From Bacteroidia bacterium (GTDB lineage: Bacteria > Bacteroidota > Bacteroidia > AKYH767-A > OLB10), in NCBI GenBank assembly GCA_037045145.1, contig JBAOIA010000011.1, positions 1,798,001-1,862,000 on the forward strand: 64,000 nt of DNA, written 5' to 3'. Below are positions 42,251-51,958 of this stretch, piece after piece; position 1 is the first letter of the stretch; every line of letters begins with the position of its first letter. The translations under genes and the position numbers were made by a program. Below the pieces are notes generated by a model, which was given only the letters and a program-made list of their open reading frames with translations, searched no databases and was not told where the DNA came from.

Positions 42251-43519
42251 TTAATAAAGCGGAAAATGTTCCATCATGTCGTTGACAGTGGTTTTTACTT
42301 CTTCAATCACCAAGTCATTTGTATGATTCATAATTACAGTATCTATCAATTCAACAATACGATTCATTTCTGTTTCTTTCATGCCACGTGATGTCATTGC
42401 AGGTGTTCCAATGCGCATTCCTGAAGTCACAAAAGGAGACTGTGTGTCAAAGGGCACCATGTTTTTGTTAACGGTAATGTCTGCACGCACCAAGGCATTT
42501 TCAGCTTGTTTTCCGGTTATGTTTTTAGAACGAAGGTCAATCAACATTAAATGATTGTCTGTTCCTCCGGAAATCACTTTATATCCTTTTTTTACAAAGG
42601 CATTAGCCATAGTTTTAGCATTTCGAATTACTTGCAGGCAATATTCAAAATACTCATCACTTAAAGCTTCGCCAAATGCAACAGCTTTAGCTGCTATAAC
42701 ATGTTCTAATGGTCCACCTTGTGTGCCGGGAAAAACTGCACTGTCCATTAAGGCAGTCATCATACGTGTTTCACCCTTTGGAGTTTTTAGTCCCCATGGG
42801 TTTTCAAAATCTTTGCCCATCATGATTAAGCCACCTCGTGGACCACGCAAAGTTTTATGGGTTGTGGTGGTTATAAAATGACAGTGGGGCAGTGGATCAT
42901 TGAGTAATCCTCGTGCAATAAGTCCTGATGGATGTGAAATGTCGGCAAGCAGCAATGCATTAATTTTATCGGCAATGGCACGTAGTGCTACATAATCCCA
43001 ATCGCGAGAGTAGGCAGATGCACCGCAGATAATTAATTTAGGTTTCTCTTTTAAAGCTGTTTCTTCAACTTTGTTATAATCAATCGTGCCAGTATTTTCT
43101 TCAACACCATAAAATGTAGGACGATAAAGTTTGCCTGAAAAATTTACAGGCGAACCATGCGTTAAGTGGCCACCATGCGAAAGGTTGAAGCCGAGAATTG
43201 TATCACCCGGCTGAAGGCAAGCAAGCATAACTGCTGCATTGGCTTGTGCACCGGAATGAGGCTGTACGTTTGCCCATGTTGCATTAAACAGTGTTTTTGC
43301 TCTGTCAATAGCAATCTGTTCTATTTCATCAACCACCTCGCAGCCGCCATAATATCGTTTGCCGGGAAGTCCTTCTGCATATTTGTTTGTCAGACATGAG
43401 CCCATGGCATCCATCACCTGTTGGCTGACAAAATTTTCTGATGCTATCAGTTCTAAGCCATGACGCTGGCGTGCAAGTTCTTCTTTAATCAGTTTAAAAA
43501 CAGCTTTGTCTTTTTGCAT
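42251..43519 (-). CDS. glyA: Serine hydroxymethyltransferase
   Basis: 422 residues, PLP enzyme. Motifs: [25 protein letters not shown] and [14 protein letters not shown] with the Schiff-base lysine (about 222-226). Converts serine and THF to glycine and 5,10-methylene-THF, the substrate of FolD encoded nearby. Monocistronic layout between the aminopeptidase and porQ. Confidence 0.97.
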   Translation of the reverse strand: MQKDKAVFKLIKEELARQRHGLELIASENFVSQQVMDAMGSCLTNKYAEGLPGKRYYGGCEVVDEIEQIAIDRAKTLFNATWANVQPHSGAQANAAVMLACLQPGDTILGFNLSHGGHLTHGSPVNFSGKLYRPTFYGVEENTGTIDYNKVEETALKEKPKLIICGASAYSRDWDYVALRAIADKINALLLADISHPSGLIARGLLNDPLPHCHFITTTTHKTLRGPRGGLIMMGKDFENPWGLKTPKGETRMMTALMDSAVFPGTQGGPLEHVIAAKAVAFGEALSDEYFEYCLQVIRNAKTMANAFVKKGYKVISGGTDNHLMLIDLRSKNITGKQAENALVRADITVNKNMVPFDTQSPFVTSGMRIGTPAMTSRGMKETEMNRIVELIDTVIMNHTNDLVIEEVKTTVNDMMEHFPLY

Positions 43520-43553
43520 ATTTGTAGAGTATGTTTGCTATTATTTTTTATAA

Positions 43554-44849
43554 TTATTTACGCATCAATGATTCAATGTCACTTACTTCAACAGGCATTG
43601 TAGCCATCAGGTCAACAGGTGCTTTATCGGTAATGAGAATGTTGTTTTCAATACGTATTCCGATATTTTCTTCGGGAATATAAATGCCCGGCTCGCAAGT
43701 AAACACCATTCCAGCCTGCATAGCCTGATATTTATTTCCTACATCATGAACATCAAGTCCGAGAAAGTGCGATGTGCCATGCATAAAATACTTCTTATAG
43801 GCAGGCCACTCCGGATTTTGATTTTTAATATCGTCCTTGGTTATGAGTTTAAGATTCAACAATTCTTCCTCCATCATTTTACCAACTTCGGCATGATATT
43901 TTTCAATAAAGTTGCCAGGCACAAGGAGTTTAGTTGCTGCTTTCATCACTCTCAAAACAGCTTCATACACTTCTTTTTGTCTTGGTGTAAATTTTCCATT
44001 CACAGGAATGGTTCTTGTTAAGTCTGCCGCATAGTTGGCGTATTCGGCACCAAAATCCATTAGAACCAAATCGCCATCTTTACAAGGTTTGTTGTTTTCA
44101 TTATAGTGCAAAACACAGGCAGAAGCACCGGAAGCAATTATAGGACTGTATGCATGACCATTACAACGATTACGTACAAACTCATGAATAATTTCTGCTT
44201 CCACTTCGAACTCCATCACACCGGGTTTCATAAATTTTAAAACCCTTCTGAGTGCAGATTCGGTATGTTTAATGGCTTCACTGATTAACTGAATTTCAAT
44301 TTCGTGCTTACGCGAGCGCAGCTTTGCCATTATCTGACCAAGTCGCTCAAAGTTATGAGCAGGAAAACGGTTTTTCCATTCACGGGCAAAACGCATATCT
44401 CTATAAGGTACTTCAGTAGCATGACGATCATTTTCATTAATGTTGACATACACATTCTCCGCATGATGCATCAGCATGGGTACAACAGCATTAAATTCCT
44501 CTGTCCAGTAAATATGCTTTATGCCTGATGTTGCCTGCGCTTCTTCTTTAGTATATTTATGTCCCTCCCAGATGGCAATGCGCTCATTGGTTTTTCTGAC
44601 AAACAGAATCTCCTTGTACTGAGGTAGTGGTGCGTCTGGAAATATGACTAAAATACTTTCTTCCTGATCAATACCGGAGAGGTAAAACAAATCTGCATTC
44701 TGACGAAATGTAAAATTCTGATCGCCACTGCGTGGCATCTCATCATTAGATTGAAATATGGCAATAGATTTTGGTTTTAATTCTGCTGTAAATTTTTTCC
44801 GGTTGTCAACAAATAATTTATTGTTGATGGAATTGTATTTAATATTCAT
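43554..44849 (-). CDS. pepP: Aminopeptidase P-type Xaa-Pro peptidase (M24B)
   Basis: 431 residues with the N-terminal AMP_N domain (about 1-135, including SIAIFQSNDEMPRSGDQNFTF) and the pita-bread catalytic domain. Metal ligands fit DFGAEYANYAADLTRT, HGTSHFLGLDVHD, CEPGIYIPEE and GIRIENN. Cleaves Xaa-Pro N-termini with two divalent metals, cytoplasmic. Closely resembles E. coli PepP in domain order. Symbol is a likely ortholog assignment. Confidence 0.88.
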   Translation of the reverse strand: MNIKYNSINNKLFVDNRKKFTAELKPKSIAIFQSNDEMPRSGDQNFTFRQNADLFYLSGIDQEESILVIFPDAPLPQYKEILFVRKTNERIAIWEGHKYTKEEAQATSGIKHIYWTEEFNAVVPMLMHHAENVYVNINENDRHATEVPYRDMRFAREWKNRFPAHNFERLGQIMAKLRSRKHEIEIQLISEAIKHTESALRRVLKFMKPGVMEFEVEAEIIHEFVRNRCNGHAYSPIIASGASACVLHYNENNKPCKDGDLVLMDFGAEYANYAADLTRTIPVNGKFTPRQKEVYEAVLRVMKAATKLLVPGNFIEKYHAEVGKMMEEELLNLKLITKDDIKNQNPEWPAYKKYFMHGTSHFLGLDVHDVGNKYQAMQAGMVFTCEPGIYIPEENIGIRIENNILITDKAPVDLMATMPVEVSDIESLMRK

Positions 44850-44922
44850 AACTAACTAAATTTTTAACTGTTACAAATAACGTGAAATAATTTTTACGTG
44901 CTTTGTTTTTTTTATGTTTTAA

Positions 44923-46140
44923 ATGTGCCCGACCGTAATTAATATGACGAAAAGTGTATTGAAGAGCAATATGTTAAGAATAGAGGTTTTTAATAGTGTG
45001 AAAGAAATACCGGTAAATGACTGGCAGATCATAAATGGTGAAAATGTCATTTTTACTTCATTATCATATTTATTGGCTTTAGAACAAAGCAGACCTGCAG
45101 GCCTGCAATTCAGATATGTGATTGTTTATAATAATGAGCAAGCTGTGGCAACATTGTGTTTTCAATTGCTTGATGTTGCCAATAAGGATTTAGGTGGACT
45201 TTTGAATTTAAAAGACAAAGGTTGGCTGTTGCAGAATCTGAATAAGTCAATCAACAGACTATTATTTAAATGCCAAACCGGCAAAGTAAATTTTTTAATT
45301 TGTTGTGGGAGTTTTTTTGTGAGTGGTGAATATGGCATCAATGTTATAAGTAAAGATGTGTTGCCTGTAATAATTCAACTTTTTCCTGAAGTGAGAAAAA
45401 AAATTACCGCTACAATAAATAATGCATCGGTTTGCGGCTGGATGGTGAAGGATTTTTATAACCATACCAAGGTTGATCAGCCATTGTTGGAAGATGGCTT
45501 TTTTGAATTACCAATGGACCCTGAAATGATTTTATACATCAGAGAACAATGGCAGACATTTGACGATTATCTGGCATCGCTCACAACGAAATATCGTGTA
45601 AAAGCCAATAGTATAATCAGAAAGATAGACAATGTTGAAGTAATCTCATTAAATGCACAAGATATATTGAAATATGGTGATACGTTAATAAAACTGTATC
45701 AGAATATTCAGCAAAAGGCAACAGTGCAAATGGCAAGAGTCAACATTGCATATTTTGAAGAGCTCTTAACTTTTATGCCTGAAAATTTTTACGTAAAAGC
45801 TTTTAATAAAGAAGGTAAAATAATAGCATTTTACTGTGGATTTCATCATGGAGGCCATCATGAAGCACATTTTATAGGAATAGATTACAGTTTAAACAAA
45901 ACACTTTCACTTTATCAGAATATATTATATCGTTTTATTGAAGAAGCTATCAATCATCGGTCGTCAAATCTTTACTATGGACGGACAGCTATGGAAATAA
46001 AATCAACCACAGGTGCCAAAGCCTATCCATTGCATGCCTACTTTAATTTGAGTAATACAGTCTTAAATAGAATGGTGAAGCCTGTTGTGAAACGATTTAC
46101 CCCTGAAGAGTGGGTTGCCCGAAATCCTTTCAGGGAATAA
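44923..46140 (+). CDS. GNAT-like acetyltransferase of unknown substrate
   Basis: 405 residues or slightly fewer. Starts at 44947 or 44971 (MLRIEVFNSV) are also possible. C-terminal half contains a GNAT-like fold: KAFNKEGKIIAFYCGFHHGG, ALxx-type helix around YQNILYRFIEEAI and NLYYGRTAMEIKSTTGAKAYP, similar to BioF2-like/FemAB-type acetyltransferases of peptidoglycan or lipid synthesis. N-terminal half is a related but diverged fold. Activity unproven. It is divergent from the aminopeptidase gene, with a 73-base spacer. Confidence 0.7.
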   Translation: MCPTVINMTKSVLKSNMLRIEVFNSVKEIPVNDWQIINGENVIFTSLSYLLALEQSRPAGLQFRYVIVYNNEQAVATLCFQLLDVANKDLGGLLNLKDKGWLLQNLNKSINRLLFKCQTGKVNFLICCGSFFVSGEYGINVISKDVLPVIIQLFPEVRKKITATINNASVCGWMVKDFYNHTKVDQPLLEDGFFELPMDPEMILYIREQWQTFDDYLASLTTKYRVKANSIIRKIDNVEVISLNAQDILKYGDTLIKLYQNIQQKATVQMARVNIAYFEELLTFMPENFYVKAFNKEGKIIAFYCGFHHGGHHEAHFIGIDYSLNKTLSLYQNILYRFIEEAINHRSSNLYYGRTAMEIKSTTGAKAYPLHAYFNLSNTVLNRMVKPVVKRFTPEEWVARNPFRE

Positions 46141-46189
46141 TAGCCTTTAAAAGCGTTTGCCGTTTTTTTTTGAATTTTCACCCCAATAA

Positions 46190-46201
46190 TTAACATGTTA
46201 A
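46190..46201. repeat. Perfect 12-bp palindrome upstream of the SprB-repeat gene
   Basis: TTAACATGTTAA is its own reverse complement and lies 64 bases before the ATG of the SprB-repeat gene. A dimeric regulator could bind it, but no such protein is identified. Confidence 0.5.
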
Positions 46202-46221
46202 CATAAAACAGTGCCTCGTTG

Positions 46222-46268
46222 CATTGGTGGTGTGATAGCTTGCAAGCATCTTAATTGAACCACCAATG
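46222..46268 (+). promoter_or_regulatory. Start-codon-sequestering 5' UTR hairpin
   Basis: CATTGGTGGT (46222-46231) is perfectly complementary to ACCACCAATG (46259-46268). The second arm ends exactly on the ATG of the SprB-repeat gene (46266-46268). Inside the 27-base loop a second palindrome GCTTGCAAGC (46238-46247), flanked by GAT and ATC, can form a nested stem. If folded in the mRNA it would hide the start codon. Confidence 0.6.
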
Positions 46269-48002
46269 ATTAGAACAATTCAAAAAACAACAAAGGCTGC
46301 CATTATACTGATTATGTTCAGTTATATTGGAAATCCATTTCCTGCTTATGCAAAAGGCAAAGCACTTAAAGCTACCTTAAAGGGTCAAAACGTTACTTGT
46401 TTTGGCGGGAGCAATGGCTCAATCAGTCTTGATATTACAGGCGGAAACGCGCCATATCAAATTCAATGGAATGATGGCTCATCAGGTTATGCTATATTAG
46501 ATAAGCCTGCAGGTGAGTATTCTGTTTTAATAACAGATTCAAAGGGTAATACGGTTTCGCAATCTATTTTGCTAACTGAACCTTATGCCATGACAATTTA
46601 TTCTCAGGTTACTTCAGAACAATGTTATGCGCGGAATGGTAAAGCAAACATATTAGTTACCGGAGGAACGCAGCCCTATCAGTACGAATGGTCTAATCAA
46701 ACACGTCAGCAAAACCTTGAAGCAGTTGCGGCTGGTGATTATGAGATAAAAGTTACAGATAAAAATGGATGTGTAAAGCAATCTAACATCACTATTGACA
46801 GAAATAAAACTCTTGAACTCAACATAGCCAAGTATTCTCCTTTATGCCATGACGAAGCCAGTGGCTTGATAGATGTTGAAGTAAAAGGCGGTTGGGCTCC
46901 ATATAGCTATGAATGGTCTAATGGTGCATCAACAGAAGATCAGAGTGGATTAAAAGCAGGAATTTATTCTGTGATTGTTAAAGATAATAATGGCTGCATT
47001 TCAAAAGCTGAAGTGCAATTAAAAAATCCGGAACCGATAAAAGTTGAAGCAAAAATTACCGAAGCAGATTTGAATAAAAATAATGGTAGCATAGTTTTAC
47101 AGGTTTCAGGAGGTACAGGTAATTATACCTACCTGTGGTCGAATATGGCAAACAGTCAGTCGTTAAGTAATATTGAAGAGGGTGTTTATGCTGTTAGAGT
47201 TGATGACTTACACCGCTGCAGTGCTGCAGCATATTTTACGGTGAACGAAAAATCGCCAATGCAGGTTGAATCGGTTGTTAAACATGAGTTATGTAATGGA
47301 GGAAATAAGGGTTCAATAAAACTGAATGTAAAAGGGGGAGTAGCACCTTATAAATTTGAATGGTCGAATGGGATGAATGGAGCAATGATAAACAATATAC
47401 CGGCCGGAGATTATAGTGTGCGCATTACCGATGCCAATAATAAAGTTTACAGAAATACATTTACCGTTAAACAGCCTGAGCCAATTGGAATTTTTGCAAC
47501 TGTGCTTGACGAAAGTTATACAGGAAAAAATGATGGAAGCATAAAATTGCAGGTAATAGGAGGAATGTCTCCATTAAAATATGAGTGGAGCAATGGTCAA
47601 ACGGTTAGTGATTTAGTGAATCTGTCACAAGGAACATATACAGTACGAATGAAAGATGGCAATGGTTGTGCTATGGAGCATCATGTTCTGGTTGGATTAA
47701 ACTATAATGATGCCATGCTAAGAATCGCCAATGCGAATGAAGACAATGCTATGATGGAAATTTACCCAAATCCTTTCAGTAACAATTTTACAATGAAATT
47801 CAACACGCAGGTTAGCGACATACAAAGCATCATTGTTTATGCCATGGATGGAAAAATTGCAGAACAGCTTAATCCGGATTTAAAACAACAAATGATTAAT
47901 GAAATTACGGTCAATGCTTCTAAGTTGAACCCCGGAAAATATTTAGTAAAAGTAACCACAGCTAAAAAAATCTTTACAAGAGTAGTTATACGAACAATGT
48001 AA
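46266..48002 (+). CDS. SprB-repeat secreted/adhesive protein with T9SS sorting domain
   Basis: 578 residues. A signal peptide (about 1-29, ending FPAYAK) is followed by six SprB-like repeats of about 70 residues, each holding NGSI-type and GGxxPYxYxWSNG motifs and ending GxYxVxVxDxNGC. SprB is a T9SS gliding adhesin. The C-terminal about 80 residues (MEIYPNPFSNNFTMKF to FTRVVIRTM) are a type A T9SS sorting domain. Leader hairpin noted separately. It converges with the UbiA gene. Confidence 0.85.
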   Translation: MIRTIQKTTKAAIILIMFSYIGNPFPAYAKGKALKATLKGQNVTCFGGSNGSISLDITGGNAPYQIQWNDGSSGYAILDKPAGEYSVLITDSKGNTVSQSILLTEPYAMTIYSQVTSEQCYARNGKANILVTGGTQPYQYEWSNQTRQQNLEAVAAGDYEIKVTDKNGCVKQSNITIDRNKTLELNIAKYSPLCHDEASGLIDVEVKGGWAPYSYEWSNGASTEDQSGLKAGIYSVIVKDNNGCISKAEVQLKNPEPIKVEAKITEADLNKNNGSIVLQVSGGTGNYTYLWSNMANSQSLSNIEEGVYAVRVDDLHRCSAAAYFTVNEKSPMQVESVVKHELCNGGNKGSIKLNVKGGVAPYKFEWSNGMNGAMINNIPAGDYSVRITDANNKVYRNTFTVKQPEPIGIFATVLDESYTGKNDGSIKLQVIGGMSPLKYEWSNGQTVSDLVNLSQGTYTVRMKDGNGCAMEHHVLVGLNYNDAMLRIANANEDNAMMEIYPNPFSNNFTMKFNTQVSDIQSIIVYAMDGKIAEQLNPDLKQQMINEITVNASKLNPGKYLVKVTTAKKIFTRVVIRTM

Positions 48003-48033
48003 TATCAATACTTTTCATGGTTGGTTGTTTTTC

Positions 48034-48064
48034 ACAGGCGCAGTTGGTGGTTCTCTGCGCCTGT
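48034..48064. terminator. Hairpin between convergent genes
   Basis: A 10-bp GC-rich stem ACAGGCGCAG/CTGCGCCTGT (48034-48043 and 48055-48064) with an 11-base loop lies between the SprB gene and the UbiA gene. There is no long U-run on either side, so termination could be weak, factor-dependent or bidirectional. Confidence 0.6.
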
Positions 48065-48093
48065 AACCGTTTGTAACAGTTACGTTGTGATGC

Positions 48094-48966
48094 TTAATGT
48101 TGTAAAAGAATATCAGTAATGACCATGCCGGCAAAAACAATGCTGGCAATACCATTTGTTGTGGCAAAGGCAATGTTTATTTTGCTGAGATTATTTTCAG
48201 AAACCAAACTGTGCTGATAAATAAGCAGTGCATAAAATACTGCCAATCCTGTCCATGCTATCAAGCCCACATGAGCCTGATAAAGAAAAAGTGCAAGAAA
48301 TCCTGCCGTTAAAAAATGTAAAATCCTTGATATCTGCAAGGCTTGTTTTTTTCCCATTAATGATGGAATAGAATACAATTTATTTTCACGATCAAACTTT
48401 TCATCTTGTAAGGCATAAATAATATCGAAGCCGCTGACCCAGCAAAGAACAGCAATACCAATTAATATAGGTACAATATCAAAACTACCTGTTACAGCCA
48501 GATAGGCACCTACTGGTGCTAACGCAAGCCCGGCACCTAAAACAAGGTGGCAAAGTGCGGTAAAGCGTTTGGTGAAACTGTAACCAAGAACTACAAACAA
48601 TGCAACGGGCGACAGGTAAAAGCAAAGTTTATTAATCAAGTATGCAGTTACCATAAAAAGTAAAGCATTAATAATAACAAACCATAAAGCACGGTTTGCT
48701 TTAATGATACCGGCAGGAATTTCACGCAGGGCAGTACGTGGATTTAATGCATCAATACCTCTGTCGGCCCAACGATTAAATGCCATTGCCGCATTACGTG
48801 CAGTAACCATACATATTAAAACTTTTATTGCCAGAGGCCACAAAACAGGCAGCCCGTTGTGTGAAATAGCCAACGTAAAACCTATTGCAGCAAAGGGAAG
48901 TGCAAATACAGTATGACTGAACTTTACAAGTGATAAATATTGTGTTGTTTTTTGTAGTACCTGCAT
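48094..48966 (-). CDS. UbiA-family prenyltransferase (MqnP-like)
   Basis: About 290 residues from the ATG at 48966, chosen over 48993 because a TACCTTTG box overlaps the longer version. Two aspartate-rich motifs are seen: NRWADRGID (about 70-78) and DIIYALQDEKFDREN (about 180-194). About eight TM helices. The HTVFALPFA opening fits the MqnP-like branch that prenylates a menaquinone precursor in the futalosine route. UbiA or MenA-like roles remain possible. It is divergent from acpH. Confidence 0.85.
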   Translation of the reverse strand: MQVLQKTTQYLSLVKFSHTVFALPFAAIGFTLAISHNGLPVLWPLAIKVLICMVTARNAAMAFNRWADRGIDALNPRTALREIPAGIIKANRALWFVIINALLFMVTAYLINKLCFYLSPVALFVVLGYSFTKRFTALCHLVLGAGLALAPVGAYLAVTGSFDIVPILIGIAVLCWVSGFDIIYALQDEKFDRENKLYSIPSLMGKKQALQISRILHFLTAGFLALFLYQAHVGLIAWTGLAVFYALLIYQHSLVSENNLSKINIAFATTNGIASIVFAGMVITDILLQH

Positions 48967-48980
48967 AATTAAATCTATTG

Positions 48981-48988
48981 CAAAGGTA
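48981..48988 (-). promoter_or_regulatory. Candidate -7 box for the UbiA gene
   Basis: TACCTTTG on the minus strand fits TAnnTTTG and lies 14 bases before the chosen ATG at 48966. No good -33 TTG at 19-21 bases. Confidence 0.4.
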
Positions 48989-49040
48989 GTCATTCCTGAT
49001 GGTTTACATTTTTAAAGGAGCTATTTGCTACATTAGCCCA

Positions 49041-49613
49041 ATGAATTTTCTGGCGCATCTATATCTTTCAGGCAATAATGAACCTGTGATGATTGGAAAT
49101 TTTATTGCAGATCACCTAAAAGGCAAACAATGGATGGCATTGCCTGAGGAAATTCAAAAAGGGGTAGTGCTCCATCGTTTTATTGATAGTTTTACTGACT
49201 CACATCCTGTAGTTGAACAAAGCAAAGCTTTGCTACGGCCTTTTTTTCATAAATACACACCGGTGGTGAGTGATATTTTTTACGACCATTTTCTGGCAGC
49301 AGAATGGAATAATTATTCTGACATACCCATTGATGAATATGCCAGGGATGTATATCAACTCATGCATAAAAACTATCATTTTTTACCTGCACGTACCAAA
49401 GAAATGTTGGTGTATATGGAAAATGACAACTGGTTGAAAAACTATGCCACCTTAAATGGCATTAACAGAGCACTGAGCGGAATGGGCAGAAGGGCAAAAT
49501 TTGACAACAACATGCATCAGGCAGCAGAGTTTTTGTATGATAACTATGAGGCCTTTAAAAATCAATTTGAGGTATTTTTTCCTGAATTGGAACAAGCTGT
49601 CAAGCAGAAATGA
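49041..49613 (+). CDS. acpH: Acyl carrier protein phosphodiesterase-like (AcpH/DUF479)
   Basis: About 190 residues. Start at 49041 (MNFLAHLYLS) is chosen, because the region before it (from 48999) overlaps the promoter zone of ubiA and shows no family match. Motifs are NFIADHLKG, GVVLHRFIDSFTDSHPV and SDIFYDHFLA, rich in His and Asp, like the HD-type ACP hydrolase that removes phosphopantetheine from ACP. Actual activity in Bacteroidota is unproven. Confidence 0.82.
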   Translation: MNFLAHLYLSGNNEPVMIGNFIADHLKGKQWMALPEEIQKGVVLHRFIDSFTDSHPVVEQSKALLRPFFHKYTPVVSDIFYDHFLAAEWNNYSDIPIDEYARDVYQLMHKNYHFLPARTKEMLVYMENDNWLKNYATLNGINRALSGMGRRAKFDNNMHQAAEFLYDNYEAFKNQFEVFFPELEQAVKQK

Positions 49614-49744
49614 GTTTTTATGCTGTGTTCAAGTTATTGGTATAATCAAGAATATAGTTTGTACAAAATTGTTTTTCTTTATAAAATATCGTGTAATTTT
49701 ACATCAGTAAAGATTTTTTTTTTCTAACCTAACAGAAACAGATA

Positions 49745-51124
49745 ATGGATTTCAGGTTTCTAACCATAGAAAGTCAGCAGCAAGGAGTAACAGCCTTTAT
49801 TGCTGTGGTGCTGTTTCAGATGCTTTTTGTTTTTGTTCAATGGGGATTGCATAGGCGAATAGATTATTTGTACTATCTTATCTATTTGTTTACAGTGATA
49901 CTTTATTCCATAAGCCTTTACAGAGATGTTCTGTATATTGCTCAATATTTTCCATTAGGTGAATGGCTTCTGAAAATCAATTTATATTCGTTGTCACTAT
50001 TCTCTGTCTTCTTCTACTTTCGGTTTCAACGCTCCTTCCTTGAACTTCCTTTACATCATCCAGAGTTGAATGTATTGGTAAAAAGATTGGAAAAATTCCT
50101 TCTGTTTTATTGTATCATAGCGCCACTATTGGTTGTTTTACATGTTGATGATACTATTTTGTTTTCTTTTTTTCTTGCAATGGTATCATTTACTATTCTG
50201 GCCTCAGTATATATTGTGAGTAAATTTATTAAAACAAAAATTCCATTAGAACAATTCTCAATCATTGGAGCTGTTTTCATTATTATCGGGTCGTTGTTGA
50301 CAGTTGCTTTAAGTTTACAGGGTCAACAATCAGTATATATTAGTGTTAACCCTCACCTGCCATTATTGCTTTGCGTATTGGCAGAACTGTTCACCTTTAC
50401 TACCGGTCTTACCTATAAATCCTATCTTATTGAGAAAGCAAAGGCGAAATCAGAGCAAGATTTACTTATTGCTGAGCAGGAAAGACAAAGGGTGGAAATT
50501 CAATTTCTTAAAATGCGTAATGATATAAGCAAGAATCTGCATGATGAGCTAGGGTCAAGTTTGTCATTAGCCCGTTTGCTGATAAAACAAGTCAATACCA
50601 ATAACCTGAATGGCAGCAATAAATTTGTTGATAATTCAGTAGTTATGATTGATGAAGCCATCGCATCGCTTTATCAAATTATAAAAAATTTGAAGGACGA
50701 TTCTGTGAAACCCTATAACTGTGTGGAAGCCATCAATCAAATGATTGCAATGTTAAAACCCATCAATAGTGTTGCAATACAATTTCAACATAATATTAAG
50801 GAAAATGAATTGCCTGTTTTTATAAATGAACAGCTTTCGCGAATTATATTAGAATTGATAAATAATACATTGAAACATGCAAATGCTTCGAAAATATTAA
50901 TAGAGATTTTTAAGAATGATGAAATTATTAACGTGAAATATGTTGATGATGGCGTAGGTGTGAATATGGAAAAATGTAATTTAGGTAATGGATTGAAAAA
51001 TATTGCTGAGAGGGTGAATGATTTCGAAGGCACTTTACAATATTTGTCCACAGAAGGCAAAGGCTTTAGTGTAAGTATTGAATTTGACCATGATATAAAA
51101 TTAAAAAAAGTAAAAACCGCATAA
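49745..51124 (+). CDS. NarX-type sensor histidine kinase with multi-TM sensor
   Basis: 459 residues. Six to seven TM helices occupy residues 15-230, resembling the 7TMR-DISM type. A coiled linker leads to a HisKA_3 dimerisation helix with H266 in NLHDELGSSLSLARLL, then a HATPase domain (NTLKHANASKI, DDGVGVN, GNGLKNIAERV). No periplasmic ligand domain is seen, so a membrane or lipid signal is possible. The partner response regulator follows after nine bases. Confidence 0.92.
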   Translation: MDFRFLTIESQQQGVTAFIAVVLFQMLFVFVQWGLHRRIDYLYYLIYLFTVILYSISLYRDVLYIAQYFPLGEWLLKINLYSLSLFSVFFYFRFQRSFLELPLHHPELNVLVKRLEKFLLFYCIIAPLLVVLHVDDTILFSFFLAMVSFTILASVYIVSKFIKTKIPLEQFSIIGAVFIIIGSLLTVALSLQGQQSVYISVNPHLPLLLCVLAELFTFTTGLTYKSYLIEKAKAKSEQDLLIAEQERQRVEIQFLKMRNDISKNLHDELGSSLSLARLLIKQVNTNNLNGSNKFVDNSVVMIDEAIASLYQIIKNLKDDSVKPYNCVEAINQMIAMLKPINSVAIQFQHNIKENELPVFINEQLSRIILELINNTLKHANASKILIEIFKNDEIINVKYVDDGVGVNMEKCNLGNGLKNIAERVNDFEGTLQYLSTEGKGFSVSIEFDHDIKLKKVKTA

Positions 51125-51133
51125 TATAAAAAT

Positions 51134-51760
51134 ATGAAAATAAAATTGGTGATTTCAGATGATCATAAATTGTTCGCACAAGGACTGAAAGAACTTATCA
51201 CACAATCATTGCCGGTTGAGGTGGTGGCAGTTGTTTTTAATGGTAAAGAAGCTATAGAAGCCTGCATAAAACACAAAGCAGACTGGGTGATTATGGATAT
51301 CAATATGCCCTTAATGGATGGTATCTATGCCTGTAAGGAAATCAAAAGTATCAGCCCGCAGACCAAAGTATGTATTCTTACCATGTTTAATGATATAGCA
51401 TCGTTGAGTAATGCATGGAGTGCCGGAGCTGATGCTTATTTGTTAAAGGGGAATAATATTGACGAAGTTTTAAAGGCTTATGATGTTGTTAAGATAGGTA
51501 AGAGGTATGTATGCGAGGAGTTGAGCCATTTGGTTAACAACAACATTAACCGGCAACAAAAGATAGAGGCTCCGGTTTCAGTGCGGGAATCTGCTATTCT
51601 AAAACTGATATGTCAGGGTCTGACCAATGATGAAATAGGCAGGGTGTTTTCTATATCCACACGAACTGTGGACACACATAGAAATAATATGCTCATCAAA
51701 CTTAAATTACCTAATACGGCTGCTTTGGTACGATTTGCTGTTGAGAGTAAATTGGTGTGA
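51134..51760 (+). CDS. NarL/LuxR-type response regulator
   Basis: 208 residues. Receiver domain with acidic pocket (SDD, 8-10), phospho-acceptor D55 (IMDINMP) and K105 (LLKG). C-terminal LuxR HTH (about 145-205) with ILKLICQGLTNDEIGRVFSISTRTVDTH. It is phosphorylated by the adjacent sensor kinase. Direct targets cannot be proven, but the TACGT-N6-ACGTA sites nearby are candidates for this or the orphan HTH protein. Confidence 0.93.
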   Translation: MKIKLVISDDHKLFAQGLKELITQSLPVEVVAVVFNGKEAIEACIKHKADWVIMDINMPLMDGIYACKEIKSISPQTKVCILTMFNDIASLSNAWSAGADAYLLKGNNIDEVLKAYDVVKIGKRYVCEELSHLVNNNINRQQKIEAPVSVRESAILKLICQGLTNDEIGRVFSISTRTVDTHRNNMLIKLKLPNTAALVRFAVESKLV

Positions 51761-51894
51761 CTAGACTTACAAAGTTGAAAAGAAGAAAATTGGCTTTAGT
51801 TGGATGGTGAGCATGGGTGAATGTAATAAGTGTAGTTAAAAACTTTTATTTTATTAGATTGAACCTTTCCACTAAAAAAAACTTTAATTTAATA

Positions 51895-51913
51895 TACGTA
51901 ATTTCACGTATTG
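51895..51913 (+). promoter_or_regulatory. Candidate regulator-binding site A (inverted repeat)
   Basis: TACGTAATTTCACGTATTG, an inverted repeat TACGT-N6-ACGTA plus TTG, 45 bases before the orphan LuxR-type gene. It matches site B at 17 of 19 positions. The size fits a LuxR/NarL dimer site. Confidence 0.55.
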
Positions 51914-51958
51914 TATATATGCTGACTGAAGCGCAGTTTTGTACCACAAAAGTTCTCA

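Noticed and set aside
44880..44899. A third ACGT-type inverted repeat (ACGTGAAA ... TTTTTACGT) between pepP and the GNAT-like gene
   Set aside because: Spacing between the half sites differs from the two sites at 51895 and 52216, and the match is partial. Not counted as the same site.
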